The notes beneath the pieces were generated by a model. The model ran no database searches. It had not been told where the DNA came from and saw only the letters and a program-made list of their open reading frames with translations. This document shows, in pieces, positions 53,479 to 62,947 of a stretch of 64,000 bases of DNA (position 1 is its first letter; every line of letters starts with the position of its first letter). This stretch comes from JBEVJK01 sp963791325. Its GTDB lineage: Bacteria > Pseudomonadota > Alphaproteobacteria > Rhizobiales > Rhizobiaceae. The DNA is taken from the NCBI GenBank assembly GCA_963791325.1, contig CAWBRU010000015.1, forward strand, positions 111,735 through 175,734, read 5' to 3'. The translations under genes were made by a program, and so were the position numbers.

Positions 53479-54708
53479 ATGCGCATTATCGGACTGGATA
53501 TCCATCGCACCTTCGCCGAGGCAGTGGCTTGGGAAGACGGCAGGCTGAGGCGACTAGGTCGTGTCGACATGCGACGTGACTTGCTCGAGGCGTTCGCGGC
53601 AAGGCTGTCAGCGACTGACGTCGTGGTGATCGAGGCTACGGGCAATTCTACCTCGGCTGCGGCAGTTGTCGCGCCCTATGTGAACAAAGTGGTGATCGCC
53701 AACCCGAAGCAGGTGCGCATTATCGCCTATGCCAAGATCAAGACGGACACGATCGATGCCGGCGTTCTTGCACAACTCTATGCCAGCGGGTTCCTGCCAG
53801 AAGTCTGGATTCCGGATGAGCCGACGCAGGCGCTACGCCGGCAGGTGACGCGGCGCAATCAGATTGTTCGCCAGAGATCGCGCTTGAAGAATGTCATCCA
53901 GTCGATCCTCCATGGTCACTTGATCCCGTCCTGCCCGCATGCCGACCTGTGCGGCGCCAAGGGACGCTCGTGGTTGAACGAGCAGTTCGTACCCGAGGAC
54001 GAGCGCCTGGCGATCGAGCGGCATCTGCGCGAGTTCGATCGGCTCGGCGAAGACCTCCAGGTCATCGAGCGTGACCTTGCCCGCTCGGCTCTTGACGATG
54101 AAGGCGTGAAGCGCTTGATGACCATTCCCGGCATCGACATGACCGTCGCGCTGGCGATGAAGGCAGCCATCGGCGACGTGTCGCGCTTCCCCGAACCGCA
54201 GAAGCTGGTGAGCTATCTGGGCCTCAATCCGAGCGTCAGGCAATCAGGACCAGGTCCCGCCTACCATGGACGGATTAGCAAACAAGGCCGCGGACATGCG
54301 CGCGGCATGCTCGTCGAGGCGGCCTGGGCGGCGGCACGGGCACCGGGACCGTTGCGGGCCTTTTTCCTGCGGGTGCGGTCCCGGCGTGGTCAGCATGTCG
54401 CGGCCGTCGCCACCGCACGTAAGCTGGCTGTCGTAATCTGGCATCTGTTGACCAAGCAGGAGAGCTACGCCTGGGCTCGCCCTTCTCTGCATGCCAAGAA
54501 GCTGCGCGACATGGAACTCAAGGCCGGGAGCAAGGCTGCGCGCGGCCAGAAGGGTGCAGCGCATGCCTACAACATGAAGAGCCACCGAGAAGAGGAGCGG
54601 CGCTGGGTGGAGCAGGCCGAGGGTGCTTATGCCCGCTTCGTCGCGGGCTGGAACCCGCGAGGTCTGAAGAAGGCGCGCACGGATGCCGCAAGTGAGGGGC
54701 TACGATAG
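53479..54708 (+). CDS. IS110-family transposase
   Basis: A 409-residue protein from ATG 53479 (MRIIGLDIHRTFAEAVAWED), preceded by GGAGGAAGGGC. DEDD domain: GLDIHRT, VVIEATGNSTSAAAVV, KTDTIDAGVLAQL. C-terminal Transposase_20: LMTIPGIDMTVALAMKAAIG, LVSYLGLNPSVRQSGPG, ISKQGRGHARGMLVEAAWA. The long tail after 340 is basic. Intact. Confidence 0.9.
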   Translation: MRIIGLDIHRTFAEAVAWEDGRLRRLGRVDMRRDLLEAFAARLSATDVVVIEATGNSTSAAAVVAPYVNKVVIANPKQVRIIAYAKIKTDTIDAGVLAQLYASGFLPEVWIPDEPTQALRRQVTRRNQIVRQRSRLKNVIQSILHGHLIPSCPHADLCGAKGRSWLNEQFVPEDERLAIERHLREFDRLGEDLQVIERDLARSALDDEGVKRLMTIPGIDMTVALAMKAAIGDVSRFPEPQKLVSYLGLNPSVRQSGPGPAYHGRISKQGRGHARGMLVEAAWAAARAPGPLRAFFLRVRSRRGQHVAAVATARKLAVVIWHLLTKQESYAWARPSLHAKKLRDMELKAGSKAARGQKGAAHAYNMKSHREEERRWVEQAEGAYARFVAGWNPRGLKKARTDAASEGLR

Positions 54709-55603
54709 AGGCTGCGCGGCAGGGCTTTCACCTCAGACCCTGCTCTTCGCCACGCGGTCCTCCGTGCGCAACGTGAAAATAGCGCAGATCCATCCAAAAG
54801 GCTCTTGTCGATCACATCAGTGGTCCAGGGGTGATTGGGCTTGGTGAAGCGATGCTCGATGCGGTGCTCGAGACACGCCCGGTCGAACCTATGCAACCGG
54901 TAGCGCGCTGTCGGCCCTGAGCGATGCTGGATGGCATCGCCGAACTGGATGCCGTTGTCAGTAAGCACGGTGTGGATCTGGTAGGGGACGGCGTCGACAA
55001 GAGCCTCCAGAAAGCCGGCAGCGGTGCTGACGTCCGCCTTACGATGCAGCTTGGCGAAGGCGAACTTGCAAGTGCGGTCGATGGCTACGAACAGGTAGAG
55101 CTTGGCCTTATCGGTTCTCACCTCAGCGATGTCGATATGGAAGTAGCCGATCGGGTAAGTCTTAAACGGCTGTTTGGGCTTATTGCCTTCGACTTCGGGC
55201 AACCGGCTGATGCCGTGTCGTTGGAGACACCGGTGCAGGGAAGAGCGGGTTAGATGCGGAATAGTGGCCTGCAGTGCGTAGAGGCAGTCGTCGAGCGGCA
55301 GCAAGGTATGCTTACGGAAGGCGACGATCACTGCTTCCTCCTCAGTCGCCAGCACTGTGGAGCGAATGACCTTGGGACCCATGCGAGCATCGTGTGCGAA
55401 GGCGCGTTTGCGCCACTTGGCGACGGTCTTCGAGTTGAGACCGTAGCGGGTGGCTAGCTCTTTGAGCGGAGCCTTCGATCGCTGTATCGCAGTTCGGATG
55501 GCGCGCGTGGTCGTGGCGCTGCCGTGGAGTGTCCGTCGTCAGGGAATTTGAGACAACTGGCGGCCTGATTTAGTGGAGGCTCTGGCCCATCTCGGTTGTC
55601 AAT

Positions 55604-56584
55604 TTAGGCGACGGCGTTGCGGTGAAGCAAGCGCCGCTGGTTGATGGTTTGTCGCTTGATCCTTTCTCGTTGCAGCAGGATGGTGTGGCCGCGCCCGAAG
55701 TAGACGTCGACCGGGGTGAGGTTGTCGAGGCTCTCGTGGTATCGGCGGTTGTTGTAGTGCTCGACGAAGGTGGCGATTTGGGCTTCGAGGTCGCCGGGCA
55801 GGAAGTAGTTCTCCAGCAGGATGCGGTTCTTCAGTGTCTGGTGCCAACGCTCGATCTTGCCCTGGGTCTGAGGGTGGCTTGGTGCGCCATGGACGTGATC
55901 GATTGCCCTGTCCGAGAGCCATTCGGCCAGGTCGGCCGCGACGTAGCATGGTCCGTTGTCGGAGAGCAGCCGCGGCCGCTGCATGACCCTGGCGTTGTCG
56001 CAGCCTGATGCGACAAGCGCCAGGTTGAGCGTGTCGGTGACGTCCTGTGCCCTCATGGTCGTGCACAGCTTCCAGGCGACGATGTAGCGCGAGAAGTCGT
56101 CGAGGATGGTCGACAGATAGAACCAGCCCCAGCCGATCACCTTGAGATAAGTGAAGTCGGTCTGCCAGAGCTGATCGGGAGCCGTGGTCTTGTCCTTGAA
56201 CGCATCGGCGGCCTTGATGACGATGAAGGCCGGGCTGGTGATCAGGTCGTGGGCCTTGAGCAGGCGATAGACCGAAGCCTCGGAGACAAAATAACTTTCG
56301 GCGTCGGTGAAGGAGACTGCCAGCTCGCGCGGCGACAGCTCCGGCCTGTCCAGGGCAAGCTCAATGATCTTGTCTCGCACCTCATCAGGAATGCGGTTCC
56401 AGACCCGTTTCGGCCGTGGCCGGCCATCCTCGAGCGCTTCGACGCCGCTGGTCAGGAAACGATCATACCATCGGTGGAAGGTGGCGCGGGGAATGCCAAG
56501 CTTCTCCAGCGTGCGGCGCACCGGCAGGCGCGACTGCTCGACGAGCCGGATGATCTCCAGCTTCTCGCAGGCAGGGTATCTCAT
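55604..56584 (-). CDS. IS3-family transposase OrfB (copy 3)
   Basis: 326 residues, the same as OrfB of copies 2 and 4 (MRYPACEKLEIIRLVEQSRL, DDE core, end LLHRNAVA). Intact, but separated from its orfA by the IS110 insertion. Confidence 0.85.
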   Translation of the reverse strand: MRYPACEKLEIIRLVEQSRLPVRRTLEKLGIPRATFHRWYDRFLTSGVEALEDGRPRPKRVWNRIPDEVRDKIIELALDRPELSPRELAVSFTDAESYFVSEASVYRLLKAHDLITSPAFIVIKAADAFKDKTTAPDQLWQTDFTYLKVIGWGWFYLSTILDDFSRYIVAWKLCTTMRAQDVTDTLNLALVASGCDNARVMQRPRLLSDNGPCYVAADLAEWLSDRAIDHVHGAPSHPQTQGKIERWHQTLKNRILLENYFLPGDLEAQIATFVEHYNNRRYHESLDNLTPVDVYFGRGHTILLQRERIKRQTINQRRLLHRNAVA

Positions 56585-56615
56585 TCGTCGCCGCCCCCAT
56601 CCGCGATCATGCTTT

Positions 56616-57975
56616 ATGGAATGGCCCGCCCTCCTCGAAGGCATCGGCTAGGATGCTGGTGTTTGGAAACGGAGAAGGACGAGCCATGACGATCATGATG
56701 TTGGGAATTGACCTTGGCAAGAACAGCTGCAGTGTTGCGGGATTGGATGCGGCCGGGAAGGTAGTGCTTCTCCGGCGAATGCAGCCCAAGACGATTGTGA
56801 GTTTCGCCGCGAAGCTGCCGCCGTGCGTTATCGCCATGGAAGCGTGTTGCGGTGCGCATCATCTGGGGCGTCTTCTGGCCAACCTTGGACACGAGGTTCG
56901 ACTGATGTCGCCGGAATATGTTCGCCCCTATGTGAAGGCCAACAAGAATGACGAGCGAGATGCGGAAGCCATCGCCGAGGCTGCTACGCGCCCTACAATG
57001 CGCTTTGTTGAATTGAAGTCTCAGGAGCAGCTTGACGTCCAGTCGCTGCACCGAGTTCGCTCCCGGCTGGTGAGTTCGCGCACGAACTTGACCAATCAAT
57101 TGCGGGCCATTCTTCTCGAACGCGGAATGACCATAGCGCAGGGTCGCCGCAAGCTCGAGCATGTCGTCGACATGCGGCTCGCCGATCCGAACTTCATGGC
57201 GAACACCCGAATCCGGCGACTGGTTGCCGAGATGCGGGAGGAATGGAGCGATCTCGACAGGCGCATCGAAGCACTGGATCGGGAGTTTATCGAACTCGCT
57301 CGCGACAATGAGGCCGCCCATCGGCTGGTGTCCATTCCCGGGATCGGCGTTCTCAACGCCACGGCGCTCGTCGCAGCTATCGGAGACGGAACGACCTTTG
57401 CCAGAGCACGCGATCTGGGTGCTTGGCTGGGACTTGTGCCGAGACAACATACCACCGGCGGCAAGCCGCGGCTGCTCGGCATCAGCAAACGCGGCAATAA
57501 GTATCTGCGAACGCTGCTGATCCACGGCGCCAGGGCGGCGTTGCCATCCCTTGCCCAGAGTCAGACAAGGCTGGGCGCGTGGCTGCGTAGCCTGCTCGCA
57601 AGGAGACATCGCAACACGGTGGTCGTGGCCCTGGCTAACAAACTCGCCCGCATCGCTTGGGCGGCGCTGCGATACGGAGTTACCTTCGAGGTGAGCAGCC
57701 AGCAGCGGCTTAAAGAAATTGGTCGGCGGCGCTACGAAGGAAGCGCTGCCTGACCCCTGATGTCTGCGGGAGGACTTTGAAAGATGGCCTGACGGTCAAA
57801 CCGACGCCCCGGAAGCCTGGTTAAAAAGATGGCGCGCCGACGCCGTGTGTTTTATGAGGCCCTGCGCGTGCGGATCTCCATCTTGGCAATGGCTCAAAAG
57901 CCACATGCCGTATACGTTGATGCAGACCGAAGTTGCCATCAGAAATAAACCTCTTGCTGACGGGCGGGCCATACG
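56616..57975 (+). mobile_element. IS110-family (IS1111-like) element inside copy 3
   Basis: 1360 bp twin of 29328-30686, in the same target (AAAAAA/AAA). Layout again: 70 bp, transposase, then 222 bp non-coding. The non-coding end (57754-57975) differs from the twin at a few bases, including one insertion (CTTTTGAGCC against CTTGGAGCC). Confidence 0.75.
56686..57753 (+). CDS. IS110-family transposase (twin of 29549-30616)
   Basis: 355 residues with GIDLGKNSCSVAG, AMEACCGAH, DERDAEAIAEAA, LVSIPGIGVLNATALVAAIG and ISKRGNKYLRTLLIHGARA. It differs from the other copy at a few positions, for example NKNDERDAE here and HKNDDRDAE there. Intact. Confidence 0.9.
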   Translation: MTIMMLGIDLGKNSCSVAGLDAAGKVVLLRRMQPKTIVSFAAKLPPCVIAMEACCGAHHLGRLLANLGHEVRLMSPEYVRPYVKANKNDERDAEAIAEAATRPTMRFVELKSQEQLDVQSLHRVRSRLVSSRTNLTNQLRAILLERGMTIAQGRRKLEHVVDMRLADPNFMANTRIRRLVAEMREEWSDLDRRIEALDREFIELARDNEAAHRLVSIPGIGVLNATALVAAIGDGTTFARARDLGAWLGLVPRQHTTGGKPRLLGISKRGNKYLRTLLIHGARAALPSLAQSQTRLGAWLRSLLARRHRNTVVVALANKLARIAWAALRYGVTFEVSSQQRLKEIGRRRYEGSAA

Positions 57976-58317
57976 TTTTTTGAGCAGACGCAATTCCAGC
58001 GCCTGTTCGGCGACGACCTCCTTCAGATCGCGGGTCTCGCGGCGCAGCTGCTTAACGTCATCGCTGGTGGCAGCCCGCGCTGTATCACCAGCCAGCCGCT
58101 TCTTGCCGGCTTCGAGGAATTCCTTCGACCAGTTGTAGTAAAGGCTCTCGGCGATCCCTTCACGTCGGCACAGCGAGGCGATCAACTCCTCGCCGCGCAG
58201 ACCTTCCAGCACGATGCGGATCTTCTCCTCCGCCCCATACTGCTTGCGCGTCGCGCGCCGGATGTCCTTGATAACGGCCTCTGCCGACGCTTTCTGTGTC
58301 CCGGATTTCTGGCTCAT
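57976..58317 (-). pseudogene. IS3-family OrfA (copy 3), interrupted
   Basis: Starts MSQKSGTQKASAEAVIKDIR at 58317 and is cut at the poly-A site (57976-57981) by the IS110 element. It has GEELIASLC where copy 2 has GEESIASLC. Confidence 0.8.
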
Positions 58318-58405
58318 CTTCGCTCCTTTTGAAAGGCTACGATGAGCCAGAAATCCTCCGCTCTCAGTTAAGCCGATTTTGTCTCATTGGTGCTGACGCC
58401 GGACA

Positions 58406-59674
58406 ATCCACCAAGAGCTCAATCTCTTCAGCAATCTCTCGATCGCCGAAAACATCTTCATCGACGGATTCCCAAGCCGCCGTTTCGGACCGCTCGCGCT
58501 GGTCGATCGGCCAGCCATGGAGGCCCGCGCGCGCAACCTGCTGGCGCAGGTCGATCTCGATCTCGCTCCTGAGACGGGGCTTGAGCGGTTGTCTCCGGGC
58601 GAACGCCAATCGGTCGAGGTCGCCAAGGCGTTGCAGCTCGACGCCCCGATCATCATCTTCGACGAGCCGACCACATCTCTCACCGCGCGCGAGACCGAGC
58701 GCCTGTTCGGTCTGATCGAGCGGCTGCGCCAGTCAGGCAAGTCGCTGATCTACATTTCGCACATTCTTGGCGAGGTCATGCGCGTCGCGGACGACATCGC
58801 GGTGCTTCGCGACGGCGATCTGACGGCTTTCGGCCCGGCCCGGGAATTCGACATCAGCCGCATGATCACGCTTATGATCGGCCGCGCCATTGAGCAGCTT
58901 TATCCTCCACGCACATCTGCTCCGCAGGCGGCCGTGCTGCTCGCCACGCGCGACCTCAGCGCGAAAGGTGTGGTCAAGGACATCAATCTCGCCCTGCACC
59001 GCGGTGAAGTGCTCGGCCTGTTCGGTCTCATGGGGTCCGGCCGCACGGAACTCGCTCGCATTCTCTTCGGTCTCGATACGTTCAACTCCGGCGAAATCCG
59101 GCTTGGTGGCCAGCCGGTCCATCGCAACTCGCCGCGCAGCAGCATTAGCCGGCGGATCGCCTTCATCACCGAAAATCGGCGTGACGAAGGTTTGCTCATG
59201 AATATGAACATAGCCGAGAACGTCGCGCTCGCCGCCCTACCCAAGTTCGGGATGACGCCGCTGCAACTCATCGATGAGGAGCGTCTCACCTCGGCCGCCG
59301 CCGCAGTCGCGGACCTGCTTGGGATCAAGATCGGGTCGATATCGCAGCCGGCAAAAAACCTGTCTGGCGGCAACCAGCAAAAGGTGGTGCTCGCCAAATG
59401 GCTGATGTCGCAGCCGGCTATCTTCCTGATGGACGAGCCGACGCGGGGCATCGACGTGGCGGCAAAGCACGAGATCTATTCGATGATCGACCGCCTCGCA
59501 GGCGATGGTGGCGCCGTACTCTTCATCTCTTCTGAAATAGAGGAGCTGCTTGCCATGTGCGACCGTATCCTGGTGATGAGCCATGGCGAGATCGTTGGTA
59601 AATTCGCCCGCAAGGCGTTCGACAAGGAGCAGATCCTGCGCTCGGCGTTCCGCGAACACGAGGTCGCGGCATGA
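58406..59674 (+). pseudogene. CUT2 sugar ABC ATPase, 5' end removed by IS
   Basis: The frame is open from the first base after the IS: IHQELNLFSNLSIAENIFID. The Walker A of the first ATPase domain is missing. The rest is complete: LSPGERQSVEVAKALQLDAP (signature), IIIFDEPTTSLTARETERLF (Walker B), the second domain VLGLFGLMGSGRTELARILF, LSGGNQQKVVLAKWLMSQPA and FLMDEPTRGIDVAAKHEIYS. About 100 residues are lost. Its stop overlaps the ATG of the permease gene (ATGA). Confidence 0.85.
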
Positions 59675-60819
59675 ACAGTATCTTTGCGGTGCGGCTCGCC
59701 GATATCCTCCTGCGCAACGCGACGGCGATCATCTTCATTGTCGTCTTTGTCTTCTTCGGTCTTCAGAGCGCCAATTTCTTCGGCGCCGAGAATGCCGGCA
59801 ACATCGTAAAGCAGGCATCTTTCACCGGCGTGATCGCCGTCGGCATGATCTTCGTCCTGCTCACAGCAGGTATCGACCTCTCGGTCGGATCGAACATGTA
59901 TCTCTCGGCAATGGCCGCCGGATACTTCCTGCAAATGCCGAACATGCAGAACGGTTTTGGGACCGTCGCTGCGATCATTGTTGGCCTGTGTGCCGGAGCG
60001 ATTTTCGGGGCCGTTAACGCGTTCTGCATCGTGGTGCTACGCATAACGCCATTCCTGGTGACGCTGGCGACCCTGGTCGCCGGGCGCGGTCTCGGCACGG
60101 CGATCACCGAATCCTATGGGGTCAACTTCACCAAGGCCTTCGCCCGCTTCGGATCGTGGTCGCTCGTCCGCGCGCCCGAAACATCAGATGGTTCGTTTTT
60201 GAACACGATCGCCGGACGTATCGCGCCGCTGACCTCCATGCCGATCTTCGTCTTCGTCTTCGTGGTCGGCGCAGCCCACATCGTCCTAACGCAAACTCCT
60301 TTCGGCCGTCAGATCTATGCGGTTGGCAACGACATCGAAGCGGCCAAGAAGGCGGGCATTGACACACGCCGCATCATCTTCTCGGTCTATGTGATTTGCG
60401 GGATCTGCGCTGCTCTCGGTGGCCTTATGCTGATCGCACTCATCGGCCGGCTCAACCAGACGTTTGGCGTCGGCAAGGAATTTGAAGTGATCACTGCCGC
60501 GGTGCTGGGCGGCGCCAGCCTGTTCGGTGGCATAGGCTACGCGTTCGGCGCCGTGGTAGGTGCGGTGCTCGTGCAGATGGTGCAGGCCGGCATGGTCTTC
60601 ATCCAGGTCAACCTCTACATGCAGCCAATGGTTCTCGCCGCAGTCATCTTCCTGGCGGTCTTCTTCGACAGCCTGCGCGAGCGGCGCGTACTCAGGCTAA
60701 AGCGCCGAAACATTCGCGTTGACGAGGCAGAGACCCGTCCAGCGCTCATCCCAACCCACTCTGCCGCGACTCCTGACGAATCACAGTCGGACGGAATGCG
60801 CCCGGGACCAAAATGCTGA
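59671..60819 (+). CDS. CUT2 sugar ABC transporter permease
   Basis: A 382-residue BPD_transp_2 permease (RbsC type): about eight to ten hydrophobic helices, AVGMIFVLLTAGIDLSVGSN, ITPFLVTLATLVAGRGLGTA, GNDIEAAKKAGIDTRRIIFS and FEVITAAVLGGASLFGGIGY. The C-terminus has a longer polar tail (EAETRPALIPTHSAATPDES) than usual. Intact, but its ATPase is broken and no binding protein is in the window, so the system is probably dead unless complemented. Confidence 0.85.
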   Translation: MNSIFAVRLADILLRNATAIIFIVVFVFFGLQSANFFGAENAGNIVKQASFTGVIAVGMIFVLLTAGIDLSVGSNMYLSAMAAGYFLQMPNMQNGFGTVAAIIVGLCAGAIFGAVNAFCIVVLRITPFLVTLATLVAGRGLGTAITESYGVNFTKAFARFGSWSLVRAPETSDGSFLNTIAGRIAPLTSMPIFVFVFVVGAAHIVLTQTPFGRQIYAVGNDIEAAKKAGIDTRRIIFSVYVICGICAALGGLMLIALIGRLNQTFGVGKEFEVITAAVLGGASLFGGIGYAFGAVVGAVLVQMVQAGMVFIQVNLYMQPMVLAAVIFLAVFFDSLRERRVLRLKRRNIRVDEAETRPALIPTHSAATPDESQSDGMRPGPKC

Positions 60820-60897
60820 CACGGATCGCAGGACTCACTAAAGCACCGGCTGAAAAACATAACAAAATGGCCGTTGATGGCTCCATCCAGGAGAATG

Positions 60898-61100
60898 CCC
60901 GCGAATGCGCGCCGCTGGCAGCGCGCTGTCCGTCGCGGCGCCGATCGGCCGCGACCCGGTGGCAAGCAGCGTCACCGAAGGTTGAAGCTCAACAACGTCG
61001 GCCGGCGAGCCCTCCTGGCCCAGGCGAAGGTCAACTCCGAGCCGGTCGAGCTCGTCGCCCCACCATTGGATGGCCTTCAGGCACATGTTCCTCAAGTCCG
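60898..61100 (-). pseudogene. remnant of an FAD/NADH:flavin oxidoreductase
   Basis: A minus-strand stretch reads RNMCLKAIQWWGDELDRLGV, then DLRLGQEGSPADVVELQPSV and TLLATGSRPIG, the FAD/NAD-binding domain of NADH:flavin oxidoreductase-type enzymes. No other part is found. Confidence 0.45.
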
Positions 61101-61124
61101 AGGACGCGTTCACGGGGCGTTCGA

Positions 61125-61289
61125 GGCGGTCAACGGGATGCTGCGGACATGCTCGCCGCAATTGCCAGCAAGGACTACGAGGACCGCCCTCGTCGACAAG
61201 CGCAGCGCATCGACAAGGCGAAGACCAAGGGACGCATGAAGGGACAGCCTGAGAATGAGAAGAGAATAGCGCGATCATGGCCATGCTAG
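61125..61289 (+). pseudogene. remnant of a serine recombinase/resolvase
   Basis: AADMLAAIASKDYEDRPRRQ, then AQRIDKAKTKGRMKGQPENE, resembles the end of the resolvase catalytic domain and linker of DNA invertase-type proteins. N- and C-terminal parts are missing. Confidence 0.45.
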
Positions 61290-61713
61290 GAAAGGGCAGA
61301 GCTGGTCCTCTATCGTTCTGGCCACTGGCTGCTCTCGCTCCACCTTGGCGAAGCTGGCAAAGCGGCTGCCCCGGCCTCAGCACTTCACCCGGTAAGGATT
61401 GTTGACCGGTGCCTGGAGGCGAACGTCGCGAGCCTTGCCCTCTCAAGGCTCCGCGGCCTGCGATCATGCCGTCGCAGACATCCTAGGAACTCAGATGCCA
61501 AAAACCAGTTCGCTCCGATTTCGCTGCGGCGGGGCTGCAACACCTTCGTGAGAATGAGATTAGCAGACCTCCGGATGCGCTTGACGGTTGACGTCGGTGG
61601 GCGTGGACTGCCGGAAAGCTGAGCCTCGACAGGGTGTATGAGCAAATCGTCGTTTCGCAGCGGATCATGCGGCGCGAGAAACTGGAAGTGATGGTGACAC
61701 GCCGTCAAAGCGA
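61290..61713 (+). other. no convincing gene
   Basis: Only short low-complexity frames. Possibly more debris from the resolvase. Confidence 0.35.
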
Positions 61714-61986
61714 GTGGAGGCTCTCTCACCTGGTCTATTGTCGGGATTGGTTTTGGTCTTGCTCGGCTTCCCGGCAGCCGCGGACAGCAACTCCGTCGGG
61801 GTGAGCTTTACCACCGATCGAGAGGCGCACGATCTTGCTGTCCCCAAAAACGCCAAGGTCAAAGCCAGTGCTTCGCACAGTTTCGACACTGGCGTGATCC
61901 TCGGCGCATCCGGTGAGTATTCCAACACGGCCTTCAGCGACAGCGCCATGGTCAAGCTCGAAGCACCGACAGACGAGCAGAGATGA
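61714..61986 (+). pseudogene. 5' fragment of a secreted, possibly barrel-type protein
   Basis: GTG 61714 starts VEALSPGLLSGLVLVLLGFP, with a signal peptide ending near AAA; the rest alternates (SVGVSFTTDREAHDLAVPKN, VKASASHSFDTGVILGASGE), like the first strands of an outer-membrane barrel. After about 61975 the sequence enters IS110 debris, so the gene is cut short. Confidence 0.45.
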
Positions 61987-61989
61987 TCA

Positions 61990-62483
61990 CCTTCTCTACG
62001 TGCCAGGTCCGATCACCGCCGCGGCCGACATCGCATTACCCGTCGAGCCTCGATCGCTGCAATGTCGCTCTGAGCGACAGCTTTGCGGCGAACGCCAACA
62101 ACAGATCGCGCCGCATGTTGACGCGGCCAACGCGCTTGAGCTTGCCGCCCTCCGATGCCACTGCCTCACCGAAGCCGCGATCGGATATCCAATCCGATGA
62201 TGCGCATGCTGCTCCTCCTTCCGGGCTCGGTTGAAGACGGGAGCTGGCGGGCAACACGCTCACGGAAATCGGTCGAACGGGCTCGCTCTCAGCCCACTGT
62301 CTATTGCGGCCTCCCTCACCTTCGTGCTCCCGGCGCCCCGCGTCCGGATGGGCTCGCCATACGGCCGTTCAAAAGATGAACAGCGGGACGAAAAGGCGCC
62401 GCAGATCACATACCGGATAACGGCCAAGTCGAACGCATGAACCGAACCCTTAAGGAAGCCACCGTACGCCGATATCACTACGC
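61990..62483. mobile_element. degenerate IS110 plus IS481 remnant
   Basis: The minus strand at 62036-62210 reads GEAVASEGGKLKRVGRVNMR and RRDLLLAFAAKLS, a decayed start of the IS110-type transposase. The 62265-62418 stretch resembles its upstream region. From 62419 the plus strand reads NGQVERMNRTLKEATVRRYH up to the IS3 element at 62484. This repeats the IS481/IS110 junction found at 53225. Confidence 0.65.
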
Positions 62484-62571
62484 TGTCCGGCGTCAGCACC
62501 AATGAGACAAAATCGGCTTAACTGAGAGCGGAGGATTTCTGGCTCATCGTAGCCTTTCAAAAGGAGCGAAG

Positions 62572-62947
62572 ATGAGCCAGAAATCCGGGACACAGAAAGC
62601 GTCGGCAGAGGCCGTTATCAAGGACATCCGGCGCGCGACGCGCAAGCAGTATGGGGCGGAGGAGAAGATCCGCATCGTGCTGGAAGGTCTGCGCGGCGAG
62701 GAGTTCGATCGCCTCGCTGTGCCGACGTGAAGGGATCGCCGAGAGCCTTTACTACAACTGGTCGAAGGAATTCCTCGAAGCCGGCAAGAAGCGGCTGGCT
62801 GGTGATACAGCGCGGGCTGCCACCAGCGATGACGTTAAGCAGCTGCGCCGCGAGACCCGCGATCTGAAGGAGGTCGTCGCCGAACAGGCGCTGGAATTGC
62901 GTCTGCTCAAAAAAAGCATGATCGCGGATGGGGGCGGCGACGAATGA
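62572..62947 (+). pseudogene. IS3-family OrfA (copy 4), frameshifted
   Basis: The sequence GAGGAGTTCGATCGCC has one T more than GAGGAGTCGATCGCC of copy 2 (near 62703), so the frame breaks after 44 codons and resumes in another frame (LCRREGIAESLYYNWSKEFL). Span 376 bp against 375 expected. Contains CAAAAAAAGC, the uninterrupted poly-A target of the IS110 elements. Confidence 0.85.

Larger units (their letters stand above)
53225..54821 (+). mobile_element. IS110-family element inside the IS481 transposase
   Basis: The boundaries were set where the IS481 coding sequence resumes (ACC at 54822-54824, AAC at 53222-53224 on the complementary strand). The element is 1597 bp with a long upstream non-coding part (about 254 bp) and 113 bp downstream. 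A divergent remnant of the same element-plus-IS481 junction is found at 61990-62483, so this arrangement is older than one insertion event. Confidence 0.75.
52987..55529 (-). mobile_element. IS481-family element, split by IS110 and truncated by IS3
   Basis: The outer end TGTTCAGTCCCG is at 52987. The minus-strand transposase is read in two parts: 54822-55529 (TRYGLNSKTVAKWRKRAF, LPLDDCLYALQATIPHLTRS, IGYFHIDIAEVRTDKAKLYL, VLTDNGIQFGD, HRFTKPNHPWT) and 52982-53224 (NGQVERMNRTLKEATVRRYH). The IS110-family element 53225-54821 sits exactly between TKPNHPWT and NGQVER. The N-terminal few codons and outer end on the right are cut by the IS3 element at 55530. Confidence 0.85.
55530..58405 (-). mobile_element. 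IS3-family element (copy 3) carrying an IS110-family insertion, inverted to copy 2
   Basis: Ends TGTCCGTCGTCAG at 55530 and the complement of TGTCCGGCGTCAG ending 58405. It matches 28898-31772 almost base for base; 2876 against 2875 bp, one base differs in the IS110 non-coding end. The IS110 copy lies at the same poly-A site, so the composite moved or duplicated as a unit. It truncates the IS481 element on the left and the sugar ATPase gene on the right. Confidence 0.85.
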
